Source: Phycisphaeraceae bacterium (GTDB lineage Bacteria; Planctomycetota; Phycisphaerae; Phycisphaerales; UBA1924). Taken from it: a stretch of DNA of 64,000 nt. Location: NCBI GenBank assembly GCA_021297895.1, contig JAJTHN010000002.1, positions 96,319 through 160,318 of the forward strand. The letters run 5' to 3'. This document shows, piece after piece, positions 56,899 to 64,000 of the stretch. Each line of letters begins with the position of its first letter. The first letter of the stretch is position 1. The notes beneath the pieces were generated by a model, which saw nothing but the letters and a program-made list of their open reading frames with translations, was not told the origin of the DNA and did not search any database. A program made the position numbers and the translations under genes.

Positions 56899-57675
56899 TC
56901 AGTCCGCCGCCTCCGAGTCGTCCATCATCCCGCGGCGCTCGGCGATCGCATCGGCCAGCACCGCCTTGCTCGCAAACTCCATCGTCCCGCCCGTCGGCAG
57001 CCCACGCGCCAGCCGCGTGAGACGCACCTTCCGGCGTCGGCACTGCTCGCTGAGGTACAGCGAGGTCCCGTCTCCTTCCATCGTCGGATTCAGCCCCAGG
57101 ATCAACTCCTCCACCGCCACGCCACCGGCGTTGCGGCCCGCATCATCCAACCGTTCCCACAGTTGCGGAATGGTCAGGTCCGATGGTCCGATTCCATCAA
57201 GGGGCGATAACCGGCCCAGCAGCACGTGGTACAGACCGCGGTACGCGCCCGTGCTCTCCAGCGCCAGCACGTCCCGCGGCTGTTCGACGACCATCACCAC
57301 CGAGCGGTCACGCCGCGCATCGGCGCAGATCGGGCACAGGGCCTGCTCGGTGAGGTTGAAGCAGACGCGGCAGTTTCGCACCGCGCCCTTGAGCCCGCCG
57401 ATGGCCGCGGCCAGCGACGACGCGACCGCCGACTCGCTCTTGAGAAGGTGCAGCGCCAGACGCTCGGCGCTGCGACGGCCGATGCCCGGCAGCCGGGCGA
57501 GTTCATTGATCAGGCGATCGACCGCCTCCGGGTAGCCCGTGGACTGCGAGAAGCCGCCGACACCCGCGCTGACACGCGCCGGGCCTGCCTTTCCACGCGC
57601 CGACCGCGCACGCGATGAGACCTCGGCGTTGGCCGGGCCGGCGGAAGTCGGCTTGCCTGAGTCTGACGCGTGCAT
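56899..57675 (-). CDS. recR: Recombination protein RecR
   Basis: 258 aa; normal RecR is ~200, so ~50 N-terminal residues (Ala/Ser/Gly/Arg-rich) are extra. Helix-hairpin-helix LPGIGRRSAERLALHLL, four-cysteine zinc site CRVCFNLTEQALCPIC, and Toprim VVEQPRDVLALESTGAY with LGLNPTMEGDGTSLYL are present. It acts with RecF/RecO in loading RecA at gaps. ATG 57675. It lies 38 bases upstream of rpoN on the same strand, so the two may be co-transcribed. Confidence 0.93.
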   Translation of the reverse strand: MHASDSGKPTSAGPANAEVSSRARSARGKAGPARVSAGVGGFSQSTGYPEAVDRLINELARLPGIGRRSAERLALHLLKSESAVASSLAAAIGGLKGAVRNCRVCFNLTEQALCPICADARRDRSVVMVVEQPRDVLALESTGAYRGLYHVLLGRLSPLDGIGPSDLTIPQLWERLDDAGRNAGGVAVEELILGLNPTMEGDGTSLYLSEQCRRRKVRLTRLARGLPTGGTMEFASKAVLADAIAERRGMMDDSEAAD

Positions 57676-57770
57676 CACGGAACTTATGGTAACCCCTCCG
57701 CCGGGGCGGCTGCACAAGCAAACCGCGGGCCAAACGCAGCCAAAATGGATGCGTCACCCTATGCTTGGGC

Positions 57771-58424
57771 ATGATCCGATCGTGGAAGTTCATCGTCGCG
57801 CTGGGTCTTGGGCTGACCCTTGCCGGGCTGTACGCCCGCTACGGCGTGCGCGACAACGTGCTGCCGCGGAACTTCGGCGTCGTCGTCGAGGGGCAGGTGT
57901 ATCGCTCGGGAAGGCTCACCCCCGCCGCGACGCAACTGGTGCACGACCGGACCGGGTTCCGGACGGTCATCGACCTCGGTGCGTACGTCGGCAAGCCGAT
58001 CGATGAGCAGGTCGCCGCGAAGACCGCTCAGGCACTCGGCGTCAAGCGGATCAACTTCACAGATCTGGACGGCTACGGCGTCGGCAATCCGAACAGTTAT
58101 GTCGCGGCGTTGCGGGCGATGAGCGACCCGGCCAACCAGCCTGTGCTGGTGCACTGCGCCGCGGGGGCGCAGCGCACCAGCGTGTGCATGATGCTCTACC
58201 GCAAGATCTACCAGGGCGTCCCGTTCGAGACCTCGATCGCCGAGGCGCTCGAGCACGATCACGACCCGCGCGACAATCCGCACCTGCGGGTGTATCTCCA
58301 GACCTATGCCGAGGCCATCGAGCGGGCGGTGCGGACGGGCGAGACGATCCCGTGGCCCGACGCGACAGATGCGACCGAATCGCCCGCCACGCCCGCGGCG
58401 ACGGCGCCGATTACGGCACCGTGA
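57771..58424 (+). CDS. Membrane-anchored tyrosine/dual-specificity phosphatase-like protein
   Basis: 217 aa. One N-terminal membrane anchor ([20 protein letters not shown]) is followed by a phosphatase domain with the CX5R loop [11 protein letters not shown] (Cys129, Arg135). The upstream general-acid region is [17 protein letters not shown]. The composition matches DSP/Siw14-like phosphatases acting on phosphotyrosine or inositol pyrophosphates. The C-terminal tail is Pro/Ala/Thr-rich. ATG 57771 is taken, a TTG lies six bases before. Its stop overlaps the end of the converging SDR gene by 14 bases. Confidence 0.83.
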   Translation: MIRSWKFIVALGLGLTLAGLYARYGVRDNVLPRNFGVVVEGQVYRSGRLTPAATQLVHDRTGFRTVIDLGAYVGKPIDEQVAAKTAQALGVKRINFTDLDGYGVGNPNSYVAALRAMSDPANQPVLVHCAAGAQRTSVCMMLYRKIYQGVPFETSIAEALEHDHDPRDNPHLRVYLQTYAEAIERAVRTGETIPWPDATDATESPATPAATAPITAP

Positions 58425-59178
58425 AGCCGCCGTCGACAAGCAGGTCGGTACCGGTGATGAAGCTCGCCGCATCCGAGCACAGGAACAGCACCGCCGCGGC
58501 GACCTCTTCGGGCTTGCCCACGCGACCGATGGGGTGCATCGAGGCCATGTAGCTGCGCTTGTCGGCGTTGTCGGCGAAGCGGTCGTACATCTCCGTCTCG
58601 ATCGCCGCGGGCGCGACGCTGTTGACGCGGATGCCGCTCTTTGCCCATTCCATCGCCGCGACCTTTGTCAGGCCCACGACCGCGTGCTTGGTGGCGACGT
58701 ACACACCCATGCCCGGCATGCCGATCCGGCCGGCGACGCTCGATGTGTTCACGATCGCGCCGGCTCCGCCCTTGAGCATCGCGGGGGCCTGATGCTTCAT
58801 GCTCAGAAGCACGCCCAGCACGTTGATGTCCATCACGCGGCGGTACTCGCTCTCGGTGGCCTCGGCGATCGGACCCATCGACTCGACGCCCGCGTTGTTG
58901 AACGCCCAGTCGAGTCTGCCGAACTTTGACACGGCAAAGTCGACCGCGTTCTTGGCGTCGCTCTCTTTGGAGACATCGCCCTTGAAGTACGCCGCGTCGC
59001 CGCCGGCCTGGCGTGCCAGATCGACCGTCCGGACCCCCTCCTGCTCACGACGTCCCGTGACGACGACCTTTGCGCCCGCGCGGGCGAAGGCCATCGCGGT
59101 GGCGCGGCCGATGCCGGATGTGCCGCCGGTGATAAGTGCGACTTTTCCAAACCCTGGGGTGTTGCTGCTGCCGCTCAT
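58411..59178 (-). CDS. SDR-family oxidoreductase
   Basis: 255 aa classical short-chain dehydrogenase: cofactor loop TGGTSGIG (residues 17-24), NNAG in [10 protein letters not shown], catalytic Ser in [10 protein letters not shown], and [10 protein letters not shown] carrying the Tyr-x3-Lys pair, with a C-terminal [15 protein letters not shown]. The substrate is unknown; it resembles glucose-1-dehydrogenase-like SDRs. AGGAAG precedes the ATG. An ArsR-type operator lies 92 bases upstream, so the gene is probably repressed by the regulator encoded just upstream. Confidence 0.9.
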   Translation of the reverse strand: MSGSSNTPGFGKVALITGGTSGIGRATAMAFARAGAKVVVTGRREQEGVRTVDLARQAGGDAAYFKGDVSKESDAKNAVDFAVSKFGRLDWAFNNAGVESMGPIAEATESEYRRVMDINVLGVLLSMKHQAPAMLKGGAGAIVNTSSVAGRIGMPGMGVYVATKHAVVGLTKVAAMEWAKSGIRVNSVAPAAIETEMYDRFADNADKRSYMASMHPIGRVGKPEEVAAAVLFLCSDAASFITGTDLLVDGGFTVP

Positions 59179-59269
59179 TCTTCCTGCTCCGTATCAGTTC
59201 GGCCCGAACGAGCGCCGGTGTGCGAACCGCCCGCGCCGCACCGAAACACTCGGCGTGTGGGCAATGAAT

Positions 59270-59291
59270 CATATTGATGCTTATCGATATG
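59270..59291 (-). promoter_or_regulatory. ArsR-type operator in front of the SDR gene
   Basis: CATATTGAT-GCTT-ATCGATATG: 9-base arms, one mismatch, 4-base centre. Size, AT content and arm style match ArsR/SmtB operators, and the site lies between the ArsR gene and the SDR gene. An AT-rich patch around it (GAATCATATTGATGC) may contain the SDR promoter. Confidence 0.62.
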
Positions 59292-59345
59292 GCTGCGTGG
59301 CGCGCACCGCGACCTTCGCGAGCCCGGTTCACGGTGATGCGGCGA

Positions 59346-59678
59346 TCACCGCTTCCGGGGGCTGCCGGTCTTCGTCTTTGCGCGCGATGAGCGCCGTGCG
59401 GAGCGGGCGGACGGCTCGCCGGCAATGACCGACGCGAACCCGGCGAGCACGTCCTCGTTGGCCGTGAGCATGTGGAACGGGCCGTCCTTTCGGACGCTGA
59501 TCAGGCCGGACTTGGCCAGTGTGCGAACGTGGTGCGAGATCGTCGGCTGCGAGAGCTCGAAGTGTTCGCACACCTCGGTGCAGGTCATCGACCCCGCGCG
59601 ACGCAATGCGCGGAGCATCTCAACCCGCGTGGGGTCCGCGATGGCCTTTGCAACTCGGACGATCTGGGCGTCTTCCAT
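59346..59678 (-). CDS. ArsR-family transcriptional regulator
   Basis: 110 aa winged-helix protein: VAKAIADPTRVEMLRALRRA, then CTEVCEHFELSQPTISHHVR as recognition helix and TLAKSGLISVRKDGPFHML as wing. A basic tail follows (RRSSRAKTKTGSPRKR). Two cysteines near CTEVCEHF are in the alpha3 position used for metal or thiol sensing in some ArsR proteins, so a metal or redox signal is possible. It follows the methyltransferase gene by 9 bases and precedes the SDR gene. Confidence 0.88.
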   Translation of the reverse strand: MEDAQIVRVAKAIADPTRVEMLRALRRAGSMTCTEVCEHFELSQPTISHHVRTLAKSGLISVRKDGPFHMLTANEDVLAGFASVIAGEPSARSARRSSRAKTKTGSPRKR

Positions 59679-59687
59679 CGTGGCAGC

Positions 59688-60452
59688 CTAGGCCCTCATG
59701 TACGTCGCGCACAGCCTGGGCGGGCCGGATTCACCCGTGACCAGACCCGTTTGCGCCTGGCCGTAGCTGCTCAGGCCCGCACGCAGCATCATCGCGTCGA
59801 CTTCCGCGAGCATCAGCGGCCAGGGCGGGCCGTCGCGATCATCGCTGGCCTGCTCATCTTCACGCGACCGCGCGATCACCACCGCGACGCCGCGCGGCGA
59901 GATCAGTCTGCCGATTCCCTGCGCCACGCACTCACGCACCGCCGGGCGGACGGACTGGAGCGTGTAGATCTCCACCACAAGGTCGAAGCGAGCCTGAAGC
60001 CGCGATGGCAGCTCGCACGCATCGGCAACAACGAAACGCTCGGCCATTCCGGGGTGCCGCCGCTGCGCCCACTTGATCGCGGTTGGCGAGCAGTCGAAGC
60101 CCAGCACGTCGTAGCCCCGGTGGCACAGCTCGGCGACGTCATCCCCCAGCCCGCACCCGACGACCGCGGCCCTGCACCCGGGCCGCACCACGCCGCAGGC
60201 GTCGCGATTGAGCCACTGGACCAGCAACGGATGCGGGCGAAGGTCCGCCCAGGGCACCCGCGTGGCGTCGTCCTCCGCACAGCGATAGATCTCATCGAAG
60301 AAGTCCGTGTGCTCGGCCATCCGGCATCGATTCACGGGCAGCTCATCGGCGCTCGGCGACGGCTTGGTTTCAGCCATCACGCCCGGGGGCATCATGATGT
60401 CGGGATTGATCGCCGTCGGCTGCTTTCGCGCTGCGGAGTCATCGAGAACCAT
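59688..60452 (-). CDS. Class I methyltransferase, TPMT-like
   Basis: 254 aa. Visible core: DFFDEIYRCAEDDATRVPWA, PHPLLVQWL, AAVVGCGLGDDVAELCHRGY, VLGFDCSPTAIKWAQRRHPG, VVADACELPSRL and LVVEIYTLQSVRPAVR. The W-x-P...P entry and GCGxGDD loop resemble thiopurine-type methyltransferases, which can methylate sulfur, selenium or metalloid substrates. That would suit an ArsR neighbour (inference). ATG 60452; the true N-terminus may be the MAEHTDFF Met further on. It is first in a likely methyltransferase-arsR-SDR unit. Confidence 0.8.
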   Translation of the reverse strand: MVLDDSAARKQPTAINPDIMMPPGVMAETKPSPSADELPVNRCRMAEHTDFFDEIYRCAEDDATRVPWADLRPHPLLVQWLNRDACGVVRPGCRAAVVGCGLGDDVAELCHRGYDVLGFDCSPTAIKWAQRRHPGMAERFVVADACELPSRLQARFDLVVEIYTLQSVRPAVRECVAQGIGRLISPRGVAVVIARSREDEQASDDRDGPPWPLMLAEVDAMMLRAGLSSYGQAQTGLVTGESGPPRLCATYMRA

Positions 60453-60781
60453 GGGTGTGCTCCCGTGCTGGCTCGCGCCAAATGCCCGCTGCCGCCGCAC
60501 CGCACCCCACAGACACCAATCGCGAAACGTCCAGACCTCTTCAGCCTAACCGGATCTTGATCATCTGCAAGGGAAAAAACCTGAGTTCGACCGGGGTTTG
60601 CCGCGTGTTCGCATGAACCGATGACAAACTTAAGCCTCGGAGGCCCGAAGGTTTGTGGATCGCTCAACCTCTGATCCGCGGCCGTGCGCGATATCGGGGG
60701 CACCCAAAAAAGCACGCACCCCGGCGCAAGGCCGGGGTGCGTGGGATCAATTCAGATCGAGCGTGTCAGCCTGAGCGAGAC
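60453..60781. other. Intergenic region containing a terminator
   Basis: 329 bases between the methyltransferase start and the dockerin-tailed gene's stop. The intrinsic terminator at 60706-60742 is the main feature. Nothing else is supported. Confidence 0.5.
60706..60742 (-). terminator. Intrinsic terminator of the second dockerin-tailed gene
   Basis: Perfect 12-bp stem ACGCACCCCGGC/GCCGGGGTGCGT around GCAAG (60714-60742). On the minus strand a run of six T bases follows (60706-60711). It begins 40 bases after the stop. Confidence 0.9.
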
Positions 60782-63544
60782 TCAGGGCTGGCAGAGACCG
60801 TTGAAGAAGTAGGTGAAGAAGGCGGTGAAGTCGCCGTTGTCGACGGTGGTATCGGGGCCGCCACCGATGTCGAGGACGGTCAGGCCGTCGGTGTTGCCCA
60901 GGTCGGCAACGAGACGGGCCGGATCGGACTCATCGAGGAAGAACGCGGCGAAGAAGGCGGTGAAGTCGCCGTTGTCGACCACGCCATCGGGCGACGGATT
61001 GCCGTCGGTGTCGGCGATGTCGGCGGGGTTGACGCAGGGGAGGTTGTTATAGATGTTCGCGGCGTTGGTGCCGGTGCCAGCCGCGTTGGTCGAGAAGACG
61101 AAGTTCGCCAGACGCGAGTTCGTAAAATTGTACGGAGCGACGCCGAGGTAGTACGTGCCCGCGGGGAGCGCGCCCTGACCGCCGACGAAGTTGGCGGTGT
61201 GGGGGGCGTAGTTGCGGACGGGAGCGGCCTGACCGAAGCTGAAGGCCGTGGAGGACGAGCCGGCGTAATTGTCGTCACCCTGAGCCAGCAGCGCGCCGGT
61301 GCTGCTGTACAGAGCGGCGATCGAGTCGTTGACATTGGCGGGGCCGCCGGCGTAGACCGAGCCGAGCGTCGTCACGTCAACGAAGTTCGACACGGAGGTC
61401 GGGGCCAGCGTCTTGAACTTGAACCAACCCTCGCGCGGGGTGCTGGTGAAGGCCGACGTGCCCGAGACGGGCTGGGCCGAGCCGCCGTGGATCACACCGA
61501 GGTTGGTCAGCGCACGAACGTTGTAGTTGATAGTCGCCGTGGCCGTGCGGGCCTGATCATCAGCGATGTTGACGGCGATGGGGTAGGTGCCCGCGGCAAG
61601 AGACGGGTTGCCGGCGACCGTCGCGGTCCAGATATTGCCGGAGGTGTTGGAGAACGTCAGAGCCTCGGCCGAGGGGCCGGTGCCGGTGACGACCAGACCC
61701 GTGGACGTCGGGCAAGCGCCCGGCGTGATGGTCACGGTCACATCACGGCTGATCGACTCGCCCTCGAAAACCGCGGTGCTCGATCCCGTCGCGACGATGG
61801 GGCTGAGAGAACCGACGATCGCCGTCGCGGTCAGCGACAACGGGTTCAGCGACACGCTCGCCGTGGACGCGTTGAACGGAGTCGAGAGGACGAACCCGGT
61901 CGCCCAGTTCATCACCGCCGCGTAGTACGTGCCGGCGGGCAGTGTGGCGAGGCCGTTCTGACCCGCGGCGTTCGTCGTAAACGGGGCGTAGGGACGGGCG
62001 GGGCTGGCAAAGCCGAAGCTCAGCAGCGACTCATTGCGGCTGCCGAAGTCGTCGTCGCTCGCGACGAGCGTGCCGGCGGCGTTGAAGATGCCCAGAACCG
62101 TGTCGCCGTTGGTCGGCGGATTGTTGAGCGTGTGGAAGTCGAACGCGGTGCAGGCGTCCGAGCCGCTCGTCGTCGTGAACTTGAACCAGGCCACCTCGCC
62201 CGCGGCGGGAACGACCCCCGCCGAAGCCGTCGAGGTAAGCGTGCCGAGATCCGTCGCGACAACTGCCGCGGCGTTGGCCACGCCAGAGCGAGACAGATCG
62301 TCGGTCGCGGTGATCGGGAGGAGCTTGCGGCCCGGAGTGACAGCGCCGACAACCGCGGTGGCGGTGTAGGTCGTGAAGCTCGTCGGGGTGAACGTCGTCA
62401 GGCCGGGAACGCCCGTCAGCGCCGACAGATCGCCCTCGACAAGGAGCGTGGAGCTGGTGGGATTGGTGCCCGGGGTGATGGTCACGTTGATGGTGACCGT
62501 GTCACCCGCCGCACCAGGGCGGTCGGTGGAGGCCGAAGCGACAGCCGGCGGCGTGGGGACGAGGTTGGGGTTCACGACCATCGTGAACCAGTTCTGGAAG
62601 CCGCGGTCACTGGCCGGGAACGCGACACCGGTGGTGTCGAAAGTCGTGAAGTTCGCACCGCTGACACGGAGGTTGAAGTCCGTCGCCGAGGTGATGCGGC
62701 TGCTGGTGATGGCGTTGGGGAAGTCCAGACGCGCGCCGCTGCGGAAGTTGTCATCGGTCGGGTTCGCCAGGTTCGTCGCCTGATTCGAGCCCGAGAACGC
62801 GACGTAGTAAGTGCCCGGGGCGTACGTGCGGCGGAGGCCGGCGGGCAGGCCCGTGCCGATCGTGATCGGACGGTCATCATTGATGCCGCGGAGATTGTTG
62901 TCGGCGGCGTTGATGATGTTGAAGTTCGAGTCGTACACGACGATCGCCGTGTCGTTCGTATTCGTCGGCGTATTGGTCAGCGTGATCTCGCCGGCGATGA
63001 TCGTCGTGCCGAGGCTCACGGGCGTGACGGGCGTGCGCTCGAGCGTGATGGTGTAGGGCTGAGTCGTGGCCGTGGCGCCGACGACGGAGACAAACACCTC
63101 TTCCTCCCTGCCGAAGGAGTAGTACTGGAGGCTGCGGGCGGAGCTCGGGGTCACGCCGGCTCGGCCGACGTCAGCCGTCGCCACGCTCGCGTCGCTGGCC
63201 GTGTTGATCACGCCGCTGGACTGCGACAGGCCGCGGAGGCTGAAGGTCATGGTCCCGGTGTTGGCCGTGTTCATGATCAGCCGGTTGCGGTAGATGCCCA
63301 GTGCGGCCGGCGTGGTCTTGATGCGGTAGTAGTCCGCCGTCGTGGCGAGCGTTGACGTCGTCACGGACGAACTGCCCGTGCTGGTGCCGGTGATGGTGTC
63401 ACCGGAGGCCATCGTGAACGAGTTGGCAACGGTCTTGGCGTTGTTGGGCTCGGTCTCAACGAAGTTGGTCTGAGCGAACGCGCTCAGCGGGGCGGCGAGC
63501 ATCGCCGCGGCAGTCAGGGAACGGATCTTGGTACGTGTCGTCAT
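60782..63544 (-). CDS. Secreted multi-domain protein with GC-type dockerin-like tail
   Basis: 920 aa with signal peptide (MTTRTKIRSLTAAAMLAAPL, cleavage after AFAQ). Built from repeated beta-sandwich modules: AGTYYAAVMNW, AGTYYLGVAPY and PGTYYVAFSG recur, each with preceding DDxF or DDNY acidic loops that look like bacterial pre-peptidase (PPC)-type domains. The C-terminal ~80 residues contain two DNGDFTAFF motifs around a DESDPARLVADLGNTDG linker and end FFNGLCQP. It is the same tail as at 7-2586. GACAGGAGATC precedes the ATG. No catalytic motif was found; an adhesive or surface role is likely. Confidence 0.85.
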   Translation of the reverse strand: MTTRTKIRSLTAAAMLAAPLSAFAQTNFVETEPNNAKTVANSFTMASGDTITGTSTGSSSVTTSTLATTADYYRIKTTPAALGIYRNRLIMNTANTGTMTFSLRGLSQSSGVINTASDASVATADVGRAGVTPSSARSLQYYSFGREEEVFVSVVGATATTQPYTITLERTPVTPVSLGTTIIAGEITLTNTPTNTNDTAIVVYDSNFNIINAADNNLRGINDDRPITIGTGLPAGLRRTYAPGTYYVAFSGSNQATNLANPTDDNFRSGARLDFPNAITSSRITSATDFNLRVSGANFTTFDTTGVAFPASDRGFQNWFTMVVNPNLVPTPPAVASASTDRPGAAGDTVTINVTITPGTNPTSSTLLVEGDLSALTGVPGLTTFTPTSFTTYTATAVVGAVTPGRKLLPITATDDLSRSGVANAAAVVATDLGTLTSTASAGVVPAAGEVAWFKFTTTSGSDACTAFDFHTLNNPPTNGDTVLGIFNAAGTLVASDDDFGSRNESLLSFGFASPARPYAPFTTNAAGQNGLATLPAGTYYAAVMNWATGFVLSTPFNASTASVSLNPLSLTATAIVGSLSPIVATGSSTAVFEGESISRDVTVTITPGACPTSTGLVVTGTGPSAEALTFSNTSGNIWTATVAGNPSLAAGTYPIAVNIADDQARTATATINYNVRALTNLGVIHGGSAQPVSGTSAFTSTPREGWFKFKTLAPTSVSNFVDVTTLGSVYAGGPANVNDSIAALYSSTGALLAQGDDNYAGSSSTAFSFGQAAPVRNYAPHTANFVGGQGALPAGTYYLGVAPYNFTNSRLANFVFSTNAAGTGTNAANIYNNLPCVNPADIADTDGNPSPDGVVDNGDFTAFFAAFFLDESDPARLVADLGNTDGLTVLDIGGGPDTTVDNGDFTAFFTYFFNGLCQP

Positions 63545-63932
63545 GGTCTGGATCTCCTGTCTCTGTTAAGAGAGCGTGTCCGTGATCGGGCAGAAACAGC
63601 CCACAGCGCGAGCGCAGGGGTCGGGACATCCCCGACAAAGAACCTGCCTAATGCATGTTCGCACCGTCCACGGAAACCGCGGTAGAGTTTACCACCGATC
63701 TCCAATCCTTCACGAAATGTTGTCGCATTGAATGGCATTTCGTGCTTGAGAAGCCGGACATTCAAGGGGATCCCTTCGTTGCCCCCGATCAATTCGAGGG
63801 CTACGAGATACCGCGAGCGTTTGTACTCTGGTCGGTGTTGTTTGCCTCGCTCGAGACCTCTCAAAAAGACGAACGCCCCGGTTGCCCGGGGCGTTCGCGA
63901 TCAGACATTGATCTCAGACTGGCTCAGGCCGT
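63545..63932. other. Intergenic region between two dockerin-tailed genes
   Basis: 388 bases. It holds the terminator of the downstream-read gene (63863-63897) and the promoter region of the 60782-63544 gene. An AT-richer patch lies near 63690-63730. No gene is supported. Confidence 0.5.
63863..63897 (-). terminator. Intrinsic terminator of the third dockerin-tailed gene
   Basis: Perfect 12-bp stem CGAACGCCCCGG/CCGGGGCGTTCG around TTGC (63870-63897). On the minus strand it is followed by TCTTTTTGAG. It lies 35 bases after the stop at 63933. Confidence 0.88.
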
Positions 63933-64000
63933 TCAGGGCAACGGCAGCGGGCAGCCCTGGAAGAAGTAGGTGAAGAAGGCGGTGAAGTCGCCGTTGTCGA
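63933..64000 (-). CDS. 3' end of a third dockerin-tailed secreted protein (partial)
   Basis: Only the last ~22 codons are in the window: DNGDFTAFFTYFFQGCPLPL then Pro and stop. It is the same C-terminal motif as in the other two secreted proteins; in the 40 bases nearest the window edge the DNA is identical to the copy in the gene at 60782-63544. The rest of the gene lies outside. Confidence 0.8.
   Translation of the reverse strand, partial: DNGDFTAFFTYFFQGCPLPLP

Noticed and set aside
60653..63355. A 900-residue open frame on the plus strand opposite the dockerin-tailed gene
   Set aside because: It is almost exactly antisense to a protein with signal peptide, ribosome-binding site and terminator, and its composition is Arg/Gly/Val/Glu/Ala-rich as expected for a shadow of GC-rich coding DNA.

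Overview
The window is GC-rich, gene-dense chromosomal DNA. It most likely comes from a member of the Planctomycetota, probably class Phycisphaerae (inferred). The signs are: secreted proteins ending in a paired DNGDFTxFF calcium-binding tail (the 'GC-type dockerin' seen in Phycisphaerae), a prepilin-like protein with an H-X9-DG motif, a squalene-hopene cyclase, a dimeric-type glycyl-tRNA synthetase, and many long low-information proteins with Planctomycete-style zinc ribbons. No rRNA, tRNA, CRISPR array, insertion sequence, integrase or phage gene was found.

Layout. 0-2.6 kb: secreted dockerin-tailed protein (minus). 2.8-6.5 kb: ispD, a DUF4286-like protein, a lone receiver protein, a PBP4-type peptidase. 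6.5-13.6 kb: a CpcT/CpeT-like exported protein, two large tandem membrane-anchored paralogues, an AAA ATPase with a striking leaderless promoter/operator, an unrecognised protein. 14.3-20.4 kb: FecR-like protein plus lipoprotein, LuxR-type regulator, heptosyltransferase, HD-GYP protein, lipoprotein, cysteine-less FmdB-like protein. 20.4-32.5 kb: prepilin-like protein, shc, an unusual rho, a large PLP enzyme, MBL-fold protein, coaD, an alcohol-dehydrogenase-like protein, ASCH protein, hldE. 32.5-35.4 kb: a gene-poor 2.9 kb tract with repeats, hairpins, one probable small membrane protein and a degenerate receiver protein. 35.4-46.6 kb: sigma-54 activator, OprB-type porin, aldo/keto reductase, a small protein, a SLOG-like/4-TM protein, glyS, DUF6614, GH57 amylase, degenerate HD-GYP protein. 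46.7-60.5 kb: ppdK, lipid-kinase-like protein, methyltransferase plus double ABC permease, rpoN, recR, a phosphatase, an SDR/ArsR/methyltransferase cluster with an operator. 60.8-64 kb: a second dockerin-tailed secreted protein and the 3' end of a third.

How the genes fit together. Envelope building recurs: heptose activation (hldE) and a heptosyltransferase imply a heptose-containing LPS; shc implies hopanoids; ispD supplies isoprenoid precursors; PBP4 implies a peptidoglycan wall; the porin sits in the outer membrane. rpoN and a receiver-less sigma-54 activator are both present, 19 kb apart. ppdK and a GH57 amylase point to pyruvate/PEP and glycogen or maltodextrin metabolism.

Most noteworthy: (1) short 7-8-bp degenerate tandem arrays that start directly after stop codons, in inverted pairs between convergent genes; (2) a Rho without its N-terminal RNA-binding domain but with a Gly/His-rich tail; (3) a leaderless AAA-ATPase promoter packed with repeated half-sites; (4) the repeat- and hairpin-rich 32.5-35.4 kb tract; (5) a SLOG-like domain fused to four membrane helices. 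All functions are read from sequence patterns without database searches.
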